NCBI GenBank assembly: GCA_041629655.1
Contig: JBFKMV010000046.1
Location: 1-28,487, forward strand
Direction: 5' to 3'
DNA length: 28,487 nt
From: JBFKMV01 sp041629655
GTDB lineage: Bacteria > Acidobacteriota > Polarisedimenticolia > Polarisedimenticolales > Polarisedimenticolaceae
The notes beneath the pieces are model-generated. The model saw nothing but the letters and a program-made list of their open reading frames with translations. It was not told the origin of the DNA and made no database searches. A program made the position numbers and the translations under genes. Positions 6,652 to 14,152 of the stretch are shown one piece after another (position 1 is the stretch's first letter; each line of letters begins with the position of its first letter).

Positions 6652-9132
6652 TCAGAGCACCTTCGCCAGCTTGGCGGCGCGCTTGCGCTCCGGGTCGTTG
6701 ACCGCCTTGCCGTCGCCGTCCTCCCACGGCGGCGGCACCTGCATCGCCTCGGGCCACTCGACCTCGGGGAACCGCGCGGGACCGTAACGCCCCGGCCCGC
6801 CCTTGGCCTTGTCGTCGAGCGCCTTGAGCACCTTGTCGGGGGTGATCGGAACCTCGTCGATCCGCACGCCGACCGCGTCGTAGACCGCGTTGGCGACTGC
6901 CGGCATGATCGGCAGCAGCGGCCCCTGCCCGACCTCCTTGGCGCCGAACGGTCCGTTGGGCTCGGGATCCTCGATCAGCTCCGTCACCACCTCCGGCATG
7001 TCGTGGGTCGTGAGGCTCTTGTACTCGAGCATCGAGGGGAACTTGTGCACCAGCGCGCCCGAGAGCTTCGGCGGCAGGCGCCGGTAGGCCTGCTCCTCCA
7101 TCAGCGCCTCGCCCAGACCCATGTAGACGCTGCCCTCGACCTGCCCGCGCACCAGCGTCGGGTTGAGCGCGCGGCCGATGTCGTGGGCGATCCAGACCCG
7201 CGGCACCGAGATCCAGCCGGTCGACGTGTCGACCTCCACCTCGACCACCGCGGCGGTGTAGGAATAGGCGGGGGAGGGGCCGACCCCGCCGCCCTTGAAC
7301 CGCGCCGCCGGCCGCGGGGCGGTGTACGAGCCGACCGTGCCCAGCGTGCCGTGGCGTTCCTCGGCCAGGCCGACGGCTTCGCGCCAGTCCATGCCGCGCT
7401 CGGCGTTCTCGACGTCGAACACCCGGCGCCCGCCGAAGCCGATCCGGCTCACCGGCAGCTCGAGCTGCTCGGCCACCGCGGAGGCGATCAGGTCGCGGGC
7501 CCGCTCCGCGGCCTGGATCGCCGCGTTGCCCATCATCAGCGTGACGCGGCTGCTGTAGGAGCCCAGGTCGACCGGCGTCAGCCCGGTGTCTCCGGTCACG
7601 CAGCGCACGTCGAACGGGTCGATGCCGAGCACCTCGGCCACGATGCCGACCAGCACGTCGTCCGAGCCCTGGCCGATCTCCGTCGCCCCGCAGAACACGG
7701 TCACCTCGCCGCTGCGGTCGAGCCGCAGCTGCACCCCGGACTGCGGCAGCTTGTTCCAGTAGATCGGCAGCCCGGCGCCGCAGAGGTACGAGCCGCAGGC
7801 CAGCCCGACCCCGCGGCCCTCGGGCAGCTTCCGGAAGCGGTCGTTCCAGTCCGAGACCTCGACCACGCGGCGGATGCACTCGGCCAGGCCGATCGTGCCG
7901 ATCCGGAGCCAGTTCGCCGTCAGCGTGTCCGGCTGCTCGACGATGCGCAGCCGCAGCTCCGCCGGGTCGAGCCGGAGCCGCTCGGCCGCCTTGTCGAGCT
8001 GGATCTCCTGGCCGAACCGCGGCTGGGGCGTGCCGTGGCCGCGCTTGGGTCCGCAGGGCGGCTTGTTGGTGAACACCCGGCAGCCGCGGAAGCGATAGCG
8101 CGGGACATGGTAGGTCACCGTCTGCAACGCCCCGGTGTAGAGCAGGCTGGCCACGCCGTAGGAGCCGTAGCCGCCGCCGTCGACCAGCGTCTCGAGCTGC
8201 ATCCCGGTGATCGAGCCGTCGCGTTTGAAGCCGGTCTTCATGCGCATCAGCACCGGGTGCCGGCCGCGGTGCGCGTAGAACACCTCTTCGCGCGTCAGGC
8301 AGATCTTGACCGGCCGGTCGAGCAGCAGTGCCGCCTTGGCCACGACCATCTCGTGGTTGAAGATGTCGCTCTTGCCGCCGAAGCCGCCGCCGTTGGGACA
8401 GGCGATCACGCGGATGTGCGCGGCCGGCAGCTCCAGCACCCGCGCCAGCGCGCGGTGCACGTAGTGCGGGGTCTGGGTGCTCGACCACAGCGTCAGCTTG
8501 CCGTCGGCGTCCACCGCCGCCAGCGCGGCGTGCTGCTCCATCGGCAGGTGCGTGTTGCCTTCGTAAAAGAACAGGTCCTCGAGCACCTCGTCCGCCTCGG
8601 CCAGCGCGGCGTCCACGTCGCCGAAGTCGAACGCGGCGCGCTTGTGGATGTTGCCCTCCTCGCCGTAATCGTGAATGCGCGGCTCCGGGTGGCCCAGGCT
8701 GTCTTCGGGGGTCGCGTAGGTGCGCAGCGGCTCGTAGTCCACGTCGATCAGGTCCAGCGCCTCGAACGCCGTCAGCTCGTCGCGCGCGATCACCGCGGCG
8801 ACCGGGTCGCCGACGTAGCGCACGTGCTCGGAGCACAGCGGCTCCTCGTCCTGGCTCACGGGCAGGATGCCGAACTCGTTCGGCAGGTCCTTGCCGGTCA
8901 GCACCAGCTGCACCCCGGGGTGCTTGCGGGCCCGCGCCGTGCGGATGCGTCGGATCCGGGCGTGCGGAACGGGCGATCGCAACAGTCTCGCGTGCAGCAT
9001 CCGCGGCAGCGCGAGGTCGTCGGCGAAGCGAGTCTGACCGGTGACCTTGGCCCGGCCGTCGACGCGGCGGCGCGGCACCCCGATCACCCCGAAGCGATCC
9101 GTCGCGGGCGGTTTGCGCGTGGTGTCGCTCAT
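6652..9132 (-). CDS. hcrA: Molybdenum hydroxylase large (molybdopterin) subunit, 4-hydroxybenzoyl-CoA reductase alpha type
   Basis: The 826-residue protein carries the molybdopterin cytosine dinucleotide site. Family hallmarks are the N-terminal VPRRRVDGRAKVTGQTRFADD, the glycine-rich GGGFGGKSD loop, ATEIGQGSDD, and GAKEVGQG near 730-737 with the catalytic base Glu at about 733. With its FAD and 2Fe-2S partners it should remove or add oxygen at an aromatic ring, most likely dehydroxylating a hydroxybenzoyl-CoA. The ATG overlaps the stop of the small-subunit gene by 4 bases (ATGA). The C-terminus continues about 50 residues past the usual end at TPDKVLKAL; this tail is rich in Pro, Trp and Lys and is longer than I expect for the family. 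The wider xanthine dehydrogenase family cannot be excluded, but the neighbouring beta subunit favours the HCR branch. Confidence 0.87.
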   Translation of the reverse strand: MSDTTRKPPATDRFGVIGVPRRRVDGRAKVTGQTRFADDLALPRMLHARLLRSPVPHARIRRIRTARARKHPGVQLVLTGKDLPNEFGILPVSQDEEPLCSEHVRYVGDPVAAVIARDELTAFEALDLIDVDYEPLRTYATPEDSLGHPEPRIHDYGEEGNIHKRAAFDFGDVDAALAEADEVLEDLFFYEGNTHLPMEQHAALAAVDADGKLTLWSSTQTPHYVHRALARVLELPAAHIRVIACPNGGGFGGKSDIFNHEMVVAKAALLLDRPVKICLTREEVFYAHRGRHPVLMRMKTGFKRDGSITGMQLETLVDGGGYGSYGVASLLYTGALQTVTYHVPRYRFRGCRVFTNKPPCGPKRGHGTPQPRFGQEIQLDKAAERLRLDPAELRLRIVEQPDTLTANWLRIGTIGLAECIRRVVEVSDWNDRFRKLPEGRGVGLACGSYLCGAGLPIYWNKLPQSGVQLRLDRSGEVTVFCGATEIGQGSDDVLVGIVAEVLGIDPFDVRCVTGDTGLTPVDLGSYSSRVTLMMGNAAIQAAERARDLIASAVAEQLELPVSRIGFGGRRVFDVENAERGMDWREAVGLAEERHGTLGTVGSYTAPRPAARFKGGGVGPSPAYSYTAAVVEVEVDTSTGWISVPRVWIAHDIGRALNPTLVRGQVEGSVYMGLGEALMEEQAYRRLPPKLSGALVHKFPSMLEYKSLTTHDMPEVVTELIEDPEPNGPFGAKEVGQGPLLPIMPAVANAVYDAVGVRIDEVPITPDKVLKALDDKAKGGPGRYGPARFPEVEWPEAMQVPPPWEDGDGKAVNDPERKRAAKLAKVL

Positions 9133-9659
9133 GCCTCCACCCCCTCCCGCCGGCCCGGGCTGCGGGCCATCCGCGTGACGGCCTCCTCGACCGACTCGAA
9201 GATCTGCTGGTAGCCGGTGCAGCGGCACAGCACGCCGGACAGCGCCTCTTTGATCTGCTCGCGGCTCGGCGCGGCGACGCGGCTCAGCAGGGCCCGGGCC
9301 GTGACCAGGATCGCCGGGGTGCAGTAGCCGCACTGCGCGCCGCCCAGGTCGGCCAGCGCCTCCTGCAACGGGTGCAGCCTGCCGTCGGCCGCCAGCCCCT
9401 CGACCGTGCACACCTCGCGGCCCGCGCATTCCACTCCCAGGGTCAGGCAGGACAGCACGGGCTCGCCGTCGAGCAGCACGGCGCAGGCCCCGCACTCTCC
9501 GAGCTCGCAACCGTGCTTGGTCCCGGTCAGCCCGAGGTCCTCGCGCAGCACCTCGAGCAGCGTCTTGTAGGTGTCGAACGCCACCTCGACGGCCTCGCCG
9601 TTGATCCGCAGGGCCACGTGCGCCCGGTGCTTGCCGCCGATCTCGATCAGATTCTTCAC
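9129..9659 (-). CDS. hcrC: Molybdenum hydroxylase 2Fe-2S subunit, 4-hydroxybenzoyl-CoA reductase gamma type
   Basis: This 176-residue protein has the two-domain layout of the small subunit. A plant-type ferredoxin domain carries Cys51, Cys56, Cys59 and Cys71 (CELGECGAC), and a helical domain carries Cys110, Cys113, Cys145 and Cys147 (GYCTP and LCRCTGY). It relays electrons between the FAD/4Fe-4S subunit and molybdenum. The start is GTG: its first four bases GTGA overlap the TetR stop codon, and AGGAGA lies 6 bases upstream, which rules out the longer upstream reading. The order is regulator, gamma, alpha, beta. Confidence 0.9.
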   Translation of the reverse strand: MKNLIEIGGKHRAHVALRINGEAVEVAFDTYKTLLEVLREDLGLTGTKHGCELGECGACAVLLDGEPVLSCLTLGVECAGREVCTVEGLAADGRLHPLQEALADLGGAQCGYCTPAILVTARALLSRVAAPSREQIKEALSGVLCRCTGYQQIFESVEEAVTRMARSPGRREGVEA

Positions 9660-10309
9660 GAAGCGTCTCCTGCGGCGGCCGCTGCCGCCGGGCGTGCGAG
9701 CAGTCCGCGCACCAGGTACCGGGCGATCGATTCGGCGACCGCCGTGGGGGTCGCGCTGCCCTCCGGCCGGAACCACAGCGCGGTCCAGTTCAGCGCGCCC
9801 AGCATCGCGCGAGTTACCAGCTCGGGGTCGCAACGGTCGAACTGTCCGTGCCGCACCCCGGAACGCACCAGCGACCGGATTCCGCGCTCGTAACGGTCGC
9901 GCTTGGCGACCAGCCGGCGACGCAGCCGGGCGGGCAGCGCGTCGATCTCCAGGTGCGCCGCCGAGCCCTCCAGCTCGTCGAGCAGGCACAGCACGTGGGC
10001 CGCCGCCACGCGGTGCAGCCGTTTGGCAGGAGGCGTGTCGGAGCGCCGCGCCGCGGCGAGCGACTCCAGCATGCGGTCCAGCGAGCGGTCCTGGCAGAAG
10101 TACAGGATCTCGTCCTTGCCCGAGAAGTAGTGGTACAGGTTGCCGGGGGACAGGTCCGCCTCCGCCGCGATGTCGCGCATGCCCGTCGCGGCGAAGCCCT
10201 GGCGGCGGAACACCCGGGCCGCGGCGCGCAGGATCGCCAGGCGTCGCGCCTCGGCGCGCCGGCGCAGCCGCTCGCTGCCGTTCGAACGTTCGTTCGAAAC
10301 TTGAACCAT
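9656..10309 (-). CDS. TetR/AcrR-family regulator heading the hydroxylase operon
   Basis: The 217-residue protein has an N-terminal TetR helix-turn-helix at about residues 25-70 (ILRAAARVFRRQGFAATGMR, then GNLYHYFSGKDEIL). The C-terminal half ends in a pattern (DPELVTRAMLGALNWTALWF) seen in the KstR2-like group, whose members sense acyl-CoA thioesters. That fits control of an aromatic acyl-CoA enzyme encoded directly downstream with a 4-base overlap. Two palindromes at its start codon (10281-10316) point to autoregulation of the whole operon. The promoter leaves essentially no 5' leader, and no ribosome site precedes the ATG. No other in-frame start lies between the promoter and this ATG. Confidence 0.88.
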   Translation of the reverse strand: MVQVSNERSNGSERLRRRAEARRLAILRAAARVFRRQGFAATGMRDIAAEADLSPGNLYHYFSGKDEILYFCQDRSLDRMLESLAAARRSDTPPAKRLHRVAAAHVLCLLDELEGSAAHLEIDALPARLRRRLVAKRDRYERGIRSLVRSGVRHGQFDRCDPELVTRAMLGALNWTALWFRPEGSATPTAVAESIARYLVRGLLARPAAAAAAGDAS

Positions 10310-10316
10310 CGTTCGA
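10281..10316 (-). promoter_or_regulatory. Predicted TetR operator: two adjacent inverted repeats over the start codon
   Basis: TTCGAACG-TT-CGTTCGAA (10281-10298) is a perfect inverted repeat with 8-base arms. Beside it, TTGAAC-N4-GTTCGA (10301-10316) pairs 5 of 6 positions and touches the -10 box and the ATG. Both share the GAAC/GTTC core. A repressor here would block promoter clearance of the TetR-hydroxylase operon. The first palindrome lies within codons 4-10 of the regulator gene. Confidence 0.6.
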
Positions 10317-10344
10317 TTATCGCCCGGAGCCGGGGATCGGTCAA
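10316..10344 (-). promoter_or_regulatory. Strong sigma70-type promoter of the TetR-hydroxylase operon, leaderless
   Basis: TTGACC (10344-10339), 17 bases, then GATAAT (10321-10316) on the minus strand. The -35 box contains the TGA stop of the cupin gene (10343-10341). Only six bases separate the -10 box from the ATG at 10309, so transcription should begin at or next to the start codon. Confidence 0.65.
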
Positions 10345-10664
10345 GGACCGGGCGGCGGACCCAGCACCACGAGCACCACCAGGCGGCCCGGGCCGGGGTT
10401 GCTCAGCGAATGCTCCACGTCCGCGGGCGCCAGCACCAGGTCGCCGGCCCCGACGCGCCCGGCCTCCGCGCCGACGGTCACGTCGCCCTGGCCCTCGAGC
10501 ACGAAGTACAGCTTGTCCCGGTCGCAGTGGACGTGAGGCTCGTGGACCTGCCCCGGCTCGAACGCGTTGAGCCCGGCGAACAGGTGCTGGCCCCGCGCGA
10601 GGTCCGCCTTGCCCATCCGCGCCGCGTCGAACCGGGCCAGCGAAACCGCGTCGCGCACGATCAC
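10341..10664 (-). CDS. Small single-domain cupin protein
   Basis: This 107-residue protein is one cupin_2 barrel. Motif 1 is HEPHVHCDRDKLYFVLEG (about residues 41-58) and motif 2 is GDLVLAPADVEHSLSNPG. The metal-binding His residues are present, but the usual Glu of motif 1 is Lys, a variant I recall in other small cupins, so metal binding is likely but not certain. The substrate is unknown. The start is GTG, overlapping the poly(A) polymerase stop by 4 bases (GTGA), so the two are probably co-translated. The stop codon is embedded in the -35 box of the next promoter. Confidence 0.8.
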   Translation of the reverse strand: MIVRDAVSLARFDAARMGKADLARGQHLFAGLNAFEPGQVHEPHVHCDRDKLYFVLEGQGDVTVGAEAGRVGAGDLVLAPADVEHSLSNPGPGRLVVLVVLGPPPGP

Positions 10665-12400
10665 GTGGAGTCGTCTCCGCTGGGCGTCTCTCCGGTCCCG
10701 GACCGCTTGCCTCGTCGGCCACGCCCGCGGCCCCCGCGCCGGCGGCGGCGTCCGCCACGCCGCGCCCCGGCCACCTTCGCCTCGGCGCCCTTCGCCTCGG
10801 CGGTCTTCGCCTCGGCCGGTTCCTCCGGGTCGTCCTCGACCTTGGCGGCGAGCGCGTTGGCCCCGTAGCGGTCGCTCCCGCGGCCGTCCGCCTCCGGCTC
10901 CATCTTGGGAACGCTGGGCAGCGCCGCGAAGAAGTACCGGTCGTCCCAGACCGGCGGCAGGTCGTCCCGTTTCGGGGCGGGCGCTTCGGCGGCCGGCTCG
11001 GTCCGCTTGCGCCCCCGGCCGCGTCGCCGACGCCGGCCCCGTCCGGAACCGCGTTCCTCGCGGCCCCCGGCTCCCGCCTCGCGCCGGTCCGCCTCCTGCC
11101 GCGGGGCCGCGGCGGGTTCCTGCCGCACGGCGGCGAGCCAGTATTCGGAGGCCTCGGCGAAGTCACCGCCCCAGTGCTCCGCCAACGCGTGCAGGATCCA
11201 CACCGCGTCGGGCAGGCATTCCCGCCGCAGGATCGAGCGCTTGGCGCCGCGGCGCATCCGTTTGACCGGCACCATGCGGTACAGCGACTGCAGGATCTGG
11301 CGGCAGCGTTCCTGGTCCTTGCGCGCCGTGCGCAACCGTTGCGACAACGGCCGCATCCGGTCGTCGACCCGCTCGCGCACGTGCAGACCACGGGGCTGGA
11401 GCGCCTTGCCGTCGGGGCTCCAGCCGAACTCCTCGGCCAGCAGCGGCAGCGAGAGCACGGCGAGGATCTCGCCGGTGGTCGCCTCGTGCCCCTCCAGCGT
11501 GTGCCGGTCGAGGTGGTCGAACAGGTGCAGCATCAGCTTCCACGCTTCGGCGTGGTCGCGATAACCGTCGACGAACTCCGGCAGCACCGTGTCGAACACG
11601 CCAGTTTCCCGCAGCAGCTCGAACGACGCCCGTGCCGCGCCGTGACGGCAGAAGCGGTTGAGCTCCTCGAGGATGCGCGGGGCGGCGGCCTTGGGGATCT
11701 GGCCGGCGTTGTCCCGGATCGAGCGCAACGTGTCGGTCTCGATCCGGAAGTTCAGACGCGCCGCGAACTTCACCGCGCGCAGGATCCGGATCGGGTCCTC
11801 GCGGAACCGGATGTCGGGGTCGCCGATGGTCCGGATGAACCGTCGCTTCAGGTCGCCCAGGCCGTCCGCGTGGTCGATCACGCACTCGTCGTTGACGTCG
11901 TAGAACAGGCAGTTGATCGTGAAGTCGCGGCGCAACGCGTCGTCCTCGGGCGTGCCGAACACGTTGTCGTCGCGGATCAACAGGTCGTCGTCCCCGCCGT
12001 TCCCCGATTCGTCGCCGTCGTTGGCCCGGAACGTCGCCACCTCGATGATCTTGTTGTTCTGGAAGTAGATGTGCGCCAGCCGGAAACGGCGCCCGATGAT
12101 GCGGCTGTTGCGGAACACCCGTTTGATCTGGCGCGGCGTCGCGGAGGTGGCGATGTCGAAGTCCTTGGGCTTGCGGTCGAGCAGCAGGTCGCGAACACAG
12201 CCACCCACCAGGTAGGCGGTGTGATCGAAGCGGGTCAGCCGCCGGACGATCTTGACCGCGTCGGGATCGAGGTCCGAGGCCGGGATCGGCTGGTGGACCA
12301 CCTTGGGTCCGACGTGGACCGGGGGCCGCGGCGGCGGCGGGGCGGAATCCTCCGCCCGAGCCCCTTTTTTGCTAAACAGCGCCCGTATTCGCTTCAGCAT
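10661..12400 (-). CDS. pcnB: Poly(A) polymerase I / tRNA nucleotidyltransferase-family protein with basic tail
   Basis: This 579-residue class II nucleotidyltransferase has LVGGCVRDLLLDRKPKDFD (about 64-82), with the two metal-binding aspartates at 80 and 82. The second conserved block is EDDALRRDFTINCLFYD (152-168), followed by the RNA-binding head (ILRAVKFAARLNFRIE, 206-221). PcnB adds 3' poly(A) to RNA and promotes decay; the long N-terminus and motif wording favour PcnB over a CCA-adding enzyme. From about residue 430 the protein is low complexity: basic clusters (RRRRRGRGRKR, RRGGRRRRRGGRGRGRRGKR) alternate with acidic and AEAK repeats, around a short conserved-looking island WDDRYFFAALPSVPKM. 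This tail probably binds RNA or proteins. No clear ribosome site precedes the ATG. Confidence 0.88.
   Translation of the reverse strand: MLKRIRALFSKKGARAEDSAPPPPRPPVHVGPKVVHQPIPASDLDPDAVKIVRRLTRFDHTAYLVGGCVRDLLLDRKPKDFDIATSATPRQIKRVFRNSRIIGRRFRLAHIYFQNNKIIEVATFRANDGDESGNGGDDDLLIRDDNVFGTPEDDALRRDFTINCLFYDVNDECVIDHADGLGDLKRRFIRTIGDPDIRFREDPIRILRAVKFAARLNFRIETDTLRSIRDNAGQIPKAAAPRILEELNRFCRHGAARASFELLRETGVFDTVLPEFVDGYRDHAEAWKLMLHLFDHLDRHTLEGHEATTGEILAVLSLPLLAEEFGWSPDGKALQPRGLHVRERVDDRMRPLSQRLRTARKDQERCRQILQSLYRMVPVKRMRRGAKRSILRRECLPDAVWILHALAEHWGGDFAEASEYWLAAVRQEPAAAPRQEADRREAGAGGREERGSGRGRRRRRGRGRKRTEPAAEAPAPKRDDLPPVWDDRYFFAALPSVPKMEPEADGRGSDRYGANALAAKVEDDPEEPAEAKTAEAKGAEAKVAGARRGGRRRRRGGRGRGRRGKRSGTGETPSGDDST
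10775..10816. repeat. Short 15-base tandem repeat in the pcnB tail
   Basis: The 12-base unit CTTCGCCTCGGC occurs at 10775, 10790 and 10805 with a 15-base period. On the coding strand it encodes the AEAK repeats just before the Arg-rich end of the poly(A) polymerase. Copy number in such repeats can vary by slippage. Confidence 0.8.
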
Positions 12401-12454
12401 GGCTGGTTGTGTCGATCGACGGCGCTCTCCCTCCCCCCGAAGTCGGTCCCCAGT

Positions 12455-14017
12455 CTACTCCGTTTTGCGGCGGAACAGCTTGCCCAGCGGGTCAAGCTCC
12501 ACCCGGACCGGTTCGAAGGGCAGGTCGTAGAACACCGAGGTCGTCTCCTCGTCGATGTGGATGACTTGCCGGCGGGTCTCGCCGCCGCGTCCGATGAACA
12601 GCACCTCGAGCGGCAGGGCGAAGCTGCCCCGGCGCTGGAACACCGTCAGATCCGCGCGCCAGCCCTCGGTCGCCGCGGGCATGCTGCGCAGCTCGATCTC
12701 GAGCTCTGGCGCGCCCGTGCGATCGAACCAGTCGGCGAACGAGCGCAGCAGCGTGGCACCGGCGTATTTCTCGTACACCGTCCGGACGTCGGCCAGCGAC
12801 AGCGGCGGACCGGGCGGCTGCGCGAACAGCTCGCGGACCGCCTGGTCGGCGCGCCGCTCGCCGACGATCAACCGGACCATTTCCGGCGCAGCCGAGCCCT
12901 TGCCGCGCACCACGGCCTCCGGGGTCAGCTCGTCGGCCCGCGACAACGGAACGTCGCGGCTGCGCGGCAGCCGGAAGTACTCGTCCCGCAGCCGCGCGAT
13001 CTCCCCCGGCACGGTCTGCTCGCGTTCGCGCGCGTAGCGCGTCGCGTACCAGGCCGCGAAGGCCTCGATCCAGGCGCCGTCCCCGGCCACCCGCTCGCCG
13101 AACCACTGACCCGCGATCAGGTCGGCGGCGTCCGCGGCTTCCGCGAGCGGCGTCGCGGCGGGAGCGACGAGCAGACCGCTGGCGCGCACGCGGTACTCCA
13201 GTCCCGGGAGCAGCACCACGTTGAACCCGTCGAAGCGGTAGCGGTCGAGCGTCGAGGTGAACCAGACGATCGGGTCGGCGAGCAGCGCCGCCAGCGTCGC
13301 AGCCTCGCGCGCCGGATCGGCAGCCGCCAGCCGGACCGCAACGCGCTGGGCCAGGCCCTCGCTCAGCACCAGACCCGGCGCGGCGACCACGGCCAGCGAG
13401 CGCACCGGGCGATCGGTCCGCCATTCCTGCACGGCGCTCCCGGCCGGCGTCCGCCGGCTGCCCGGAGCGACGGCGGTCCAGCCGGCGGGACCCTCGACCC
13501 GCACCCGCAGCTCGGCCCACACGTTCGGCAGCGACGGGTACCAGCCGTCGGCCGGCCCCAGCAGCAGCCGGCCCGGCTGCACGAGCAGCTCCGCGCCCCG
13601 CCGCGGCTGGCCCGACATCCGGAAGGCCACCGCGCGCCGGCCCTCCACGGGAGGGTCCAGCCACAGGTCGACCCGCCCGGCGCCGGACTTGCGGTGCTCG
13701 ACGACGCCGTCCGTTACCGAGGTCGTCTCGATCGTCATCCACGGGTTGTGCGCGAGGACGAACGAGCTCATCCCGCTCGCCTCGATCTCGAGACGTCCCT
13801 GAACGAACAACGTGCCGCTGTCGGGATCGAACGACAGCTCGACGTCGATGCCGCTGACCCGCGGATCCATCGCGACCGGCTCGGCCGGGACGGCGCGCGC
13901 GTCGGACTCGCGCCCGCTCGCCCACAGCGGCGTCGTCAACAAAGCGAGACCGAGCCACGCCAGGACGAAGAACCGCAGGGCGGTGTGGCGATGCCCGCGG
14001 AGGGTTGGAACAACCAT
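12455..14017 (-). CDS. M1-aminopeptidase-like exported protein lacking the zinc site
   Basis: This 520-residue protein has a signal peptide (about 1-34, core FFVLAWLGLALL) followed by a region resembling the N-terminal beta domain of M1 peptidases. Around residues 299-320 it reads DLIAGQWFGERVAGDGAWIE. M1 enzymes have HExxHQWFG and then a Glu zinc ligand in WLNEGFA, so the two His and the catalytic Glu are Asp, Gly and Leu here, while QWFG is intact. The exopeptidase GxMEN motif is also absent; the equivalent stretch reads EYRVRASGLLVAP. It is therefore probably a non-catalytic periplasmic relative, perhaps a binding or scaffold protein. The ATG at 14017 was chosen because it precedes the signal peptide and lies 12 bases after a -10 box; an in-frame reading farther upstream looks non-coding. 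The pcnB gene follows after 54 bases. Confidence 0.72.
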   Translation of the reverse strand: MVVPTLRGHRHTALRFFVLAWLGLALLTTPLWASGRESDARAVPAEPVAMDPRVSGIDVELSFDPDSGTLFVQGRLEIEASGMSSFVLAHNPWMTIETTSVTDGVVEHRKSGAGRVDLWLDPPVEGRRAVAFRMSGQPRRGAELLVQPGRLLLGPADGWYPSLPNVWAELRVRVEGPAGWTAVAPGSRRTPAGSAVQEWRTDRPVRSLAVVAAPGLVLSEGLAQRVAVRLAAADPAREAATLAALLADPIVWFTSTLDRYRFDGFNVVLLPGLEYRVRASGLLVAPAATPLAEAADAADLIAGQWFGERVAGDGAWIEAFAAWYATRYAREREQTVPGEIARLRDEYFRLPRSRDVPLSRADELTPEAVVRGKGSAAPEMVRLIVGERRADQAVRELFAQPPGPPLSLADVRTVYEKYAGATLLRSFADWFDRTGAPELEIELRSMPAATEGWRADLTVFQRRGSFALPLEVLFIGRGGETRRQVIHIDEETTSVFYDLPFEPVRVELDPLGKLFRRKTE

Positions 14018-14029
14018 AGACAACAGATC

Positions 14030-14058
14030 AAGGTACTGGAAGCCGCGACGGCCGTCAA
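14030..14058 (-). promoter_or_regulatory. Predicted promoter of the M1-like gene
   Basis: TTGACG (14058-14053), 17 bases, TACCTT (14035-14030) on the minus strand. The transcript would start about 6 bases before the ATG at 14017, leaving no room for a normal ribosome site. Confidence 0.45.
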
Positions 14059-14087
14059 AAAACTCGCGCCGGGAGCGCCGCGCCGCC

Positions 14088-14116
14088 TTGCCCGCCGTGG
14101 ATCCGGCCGGTATCCT
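14088..14116 (+). promoter_or_regulatory. Predicted promoter of the small helical protein / DUF4126 pair
   Basis: TTGCCC (14088-14093), 17 bases, TATCCT (14111-14116). The transcript should start near 14123, leaving a 30-base leader with GGAGGT before the ATG at 14153. It is divergent from the M1-like promoter, with 29 bases between the two -35 boxes. Confidence 0.45.
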
Positions 14117-14152
14117 GCATTGCTCCAGCCGTCGATCCGGAGGTCGCGACCG

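Noticed and set aside
5612..8836. A single open frame on the minus strand that would fuse 700 extra residues to the FAD subunit.
   Set aside because: The upstream part is an Arg/Gly-rich shadow of the large-subunit gene; the real FAD subunit begins at the ATG 2 bases after that gene's stop.
9129..9989. A longer N-terminus for the 2Fe-2S subunit starting inside the TetR gene.
   Set aside because: The added stretch is an Arg/Gly-rich shadow of the TetR frame; the GTG at 9659 has a proper ribosome site and a GTGA overlap.
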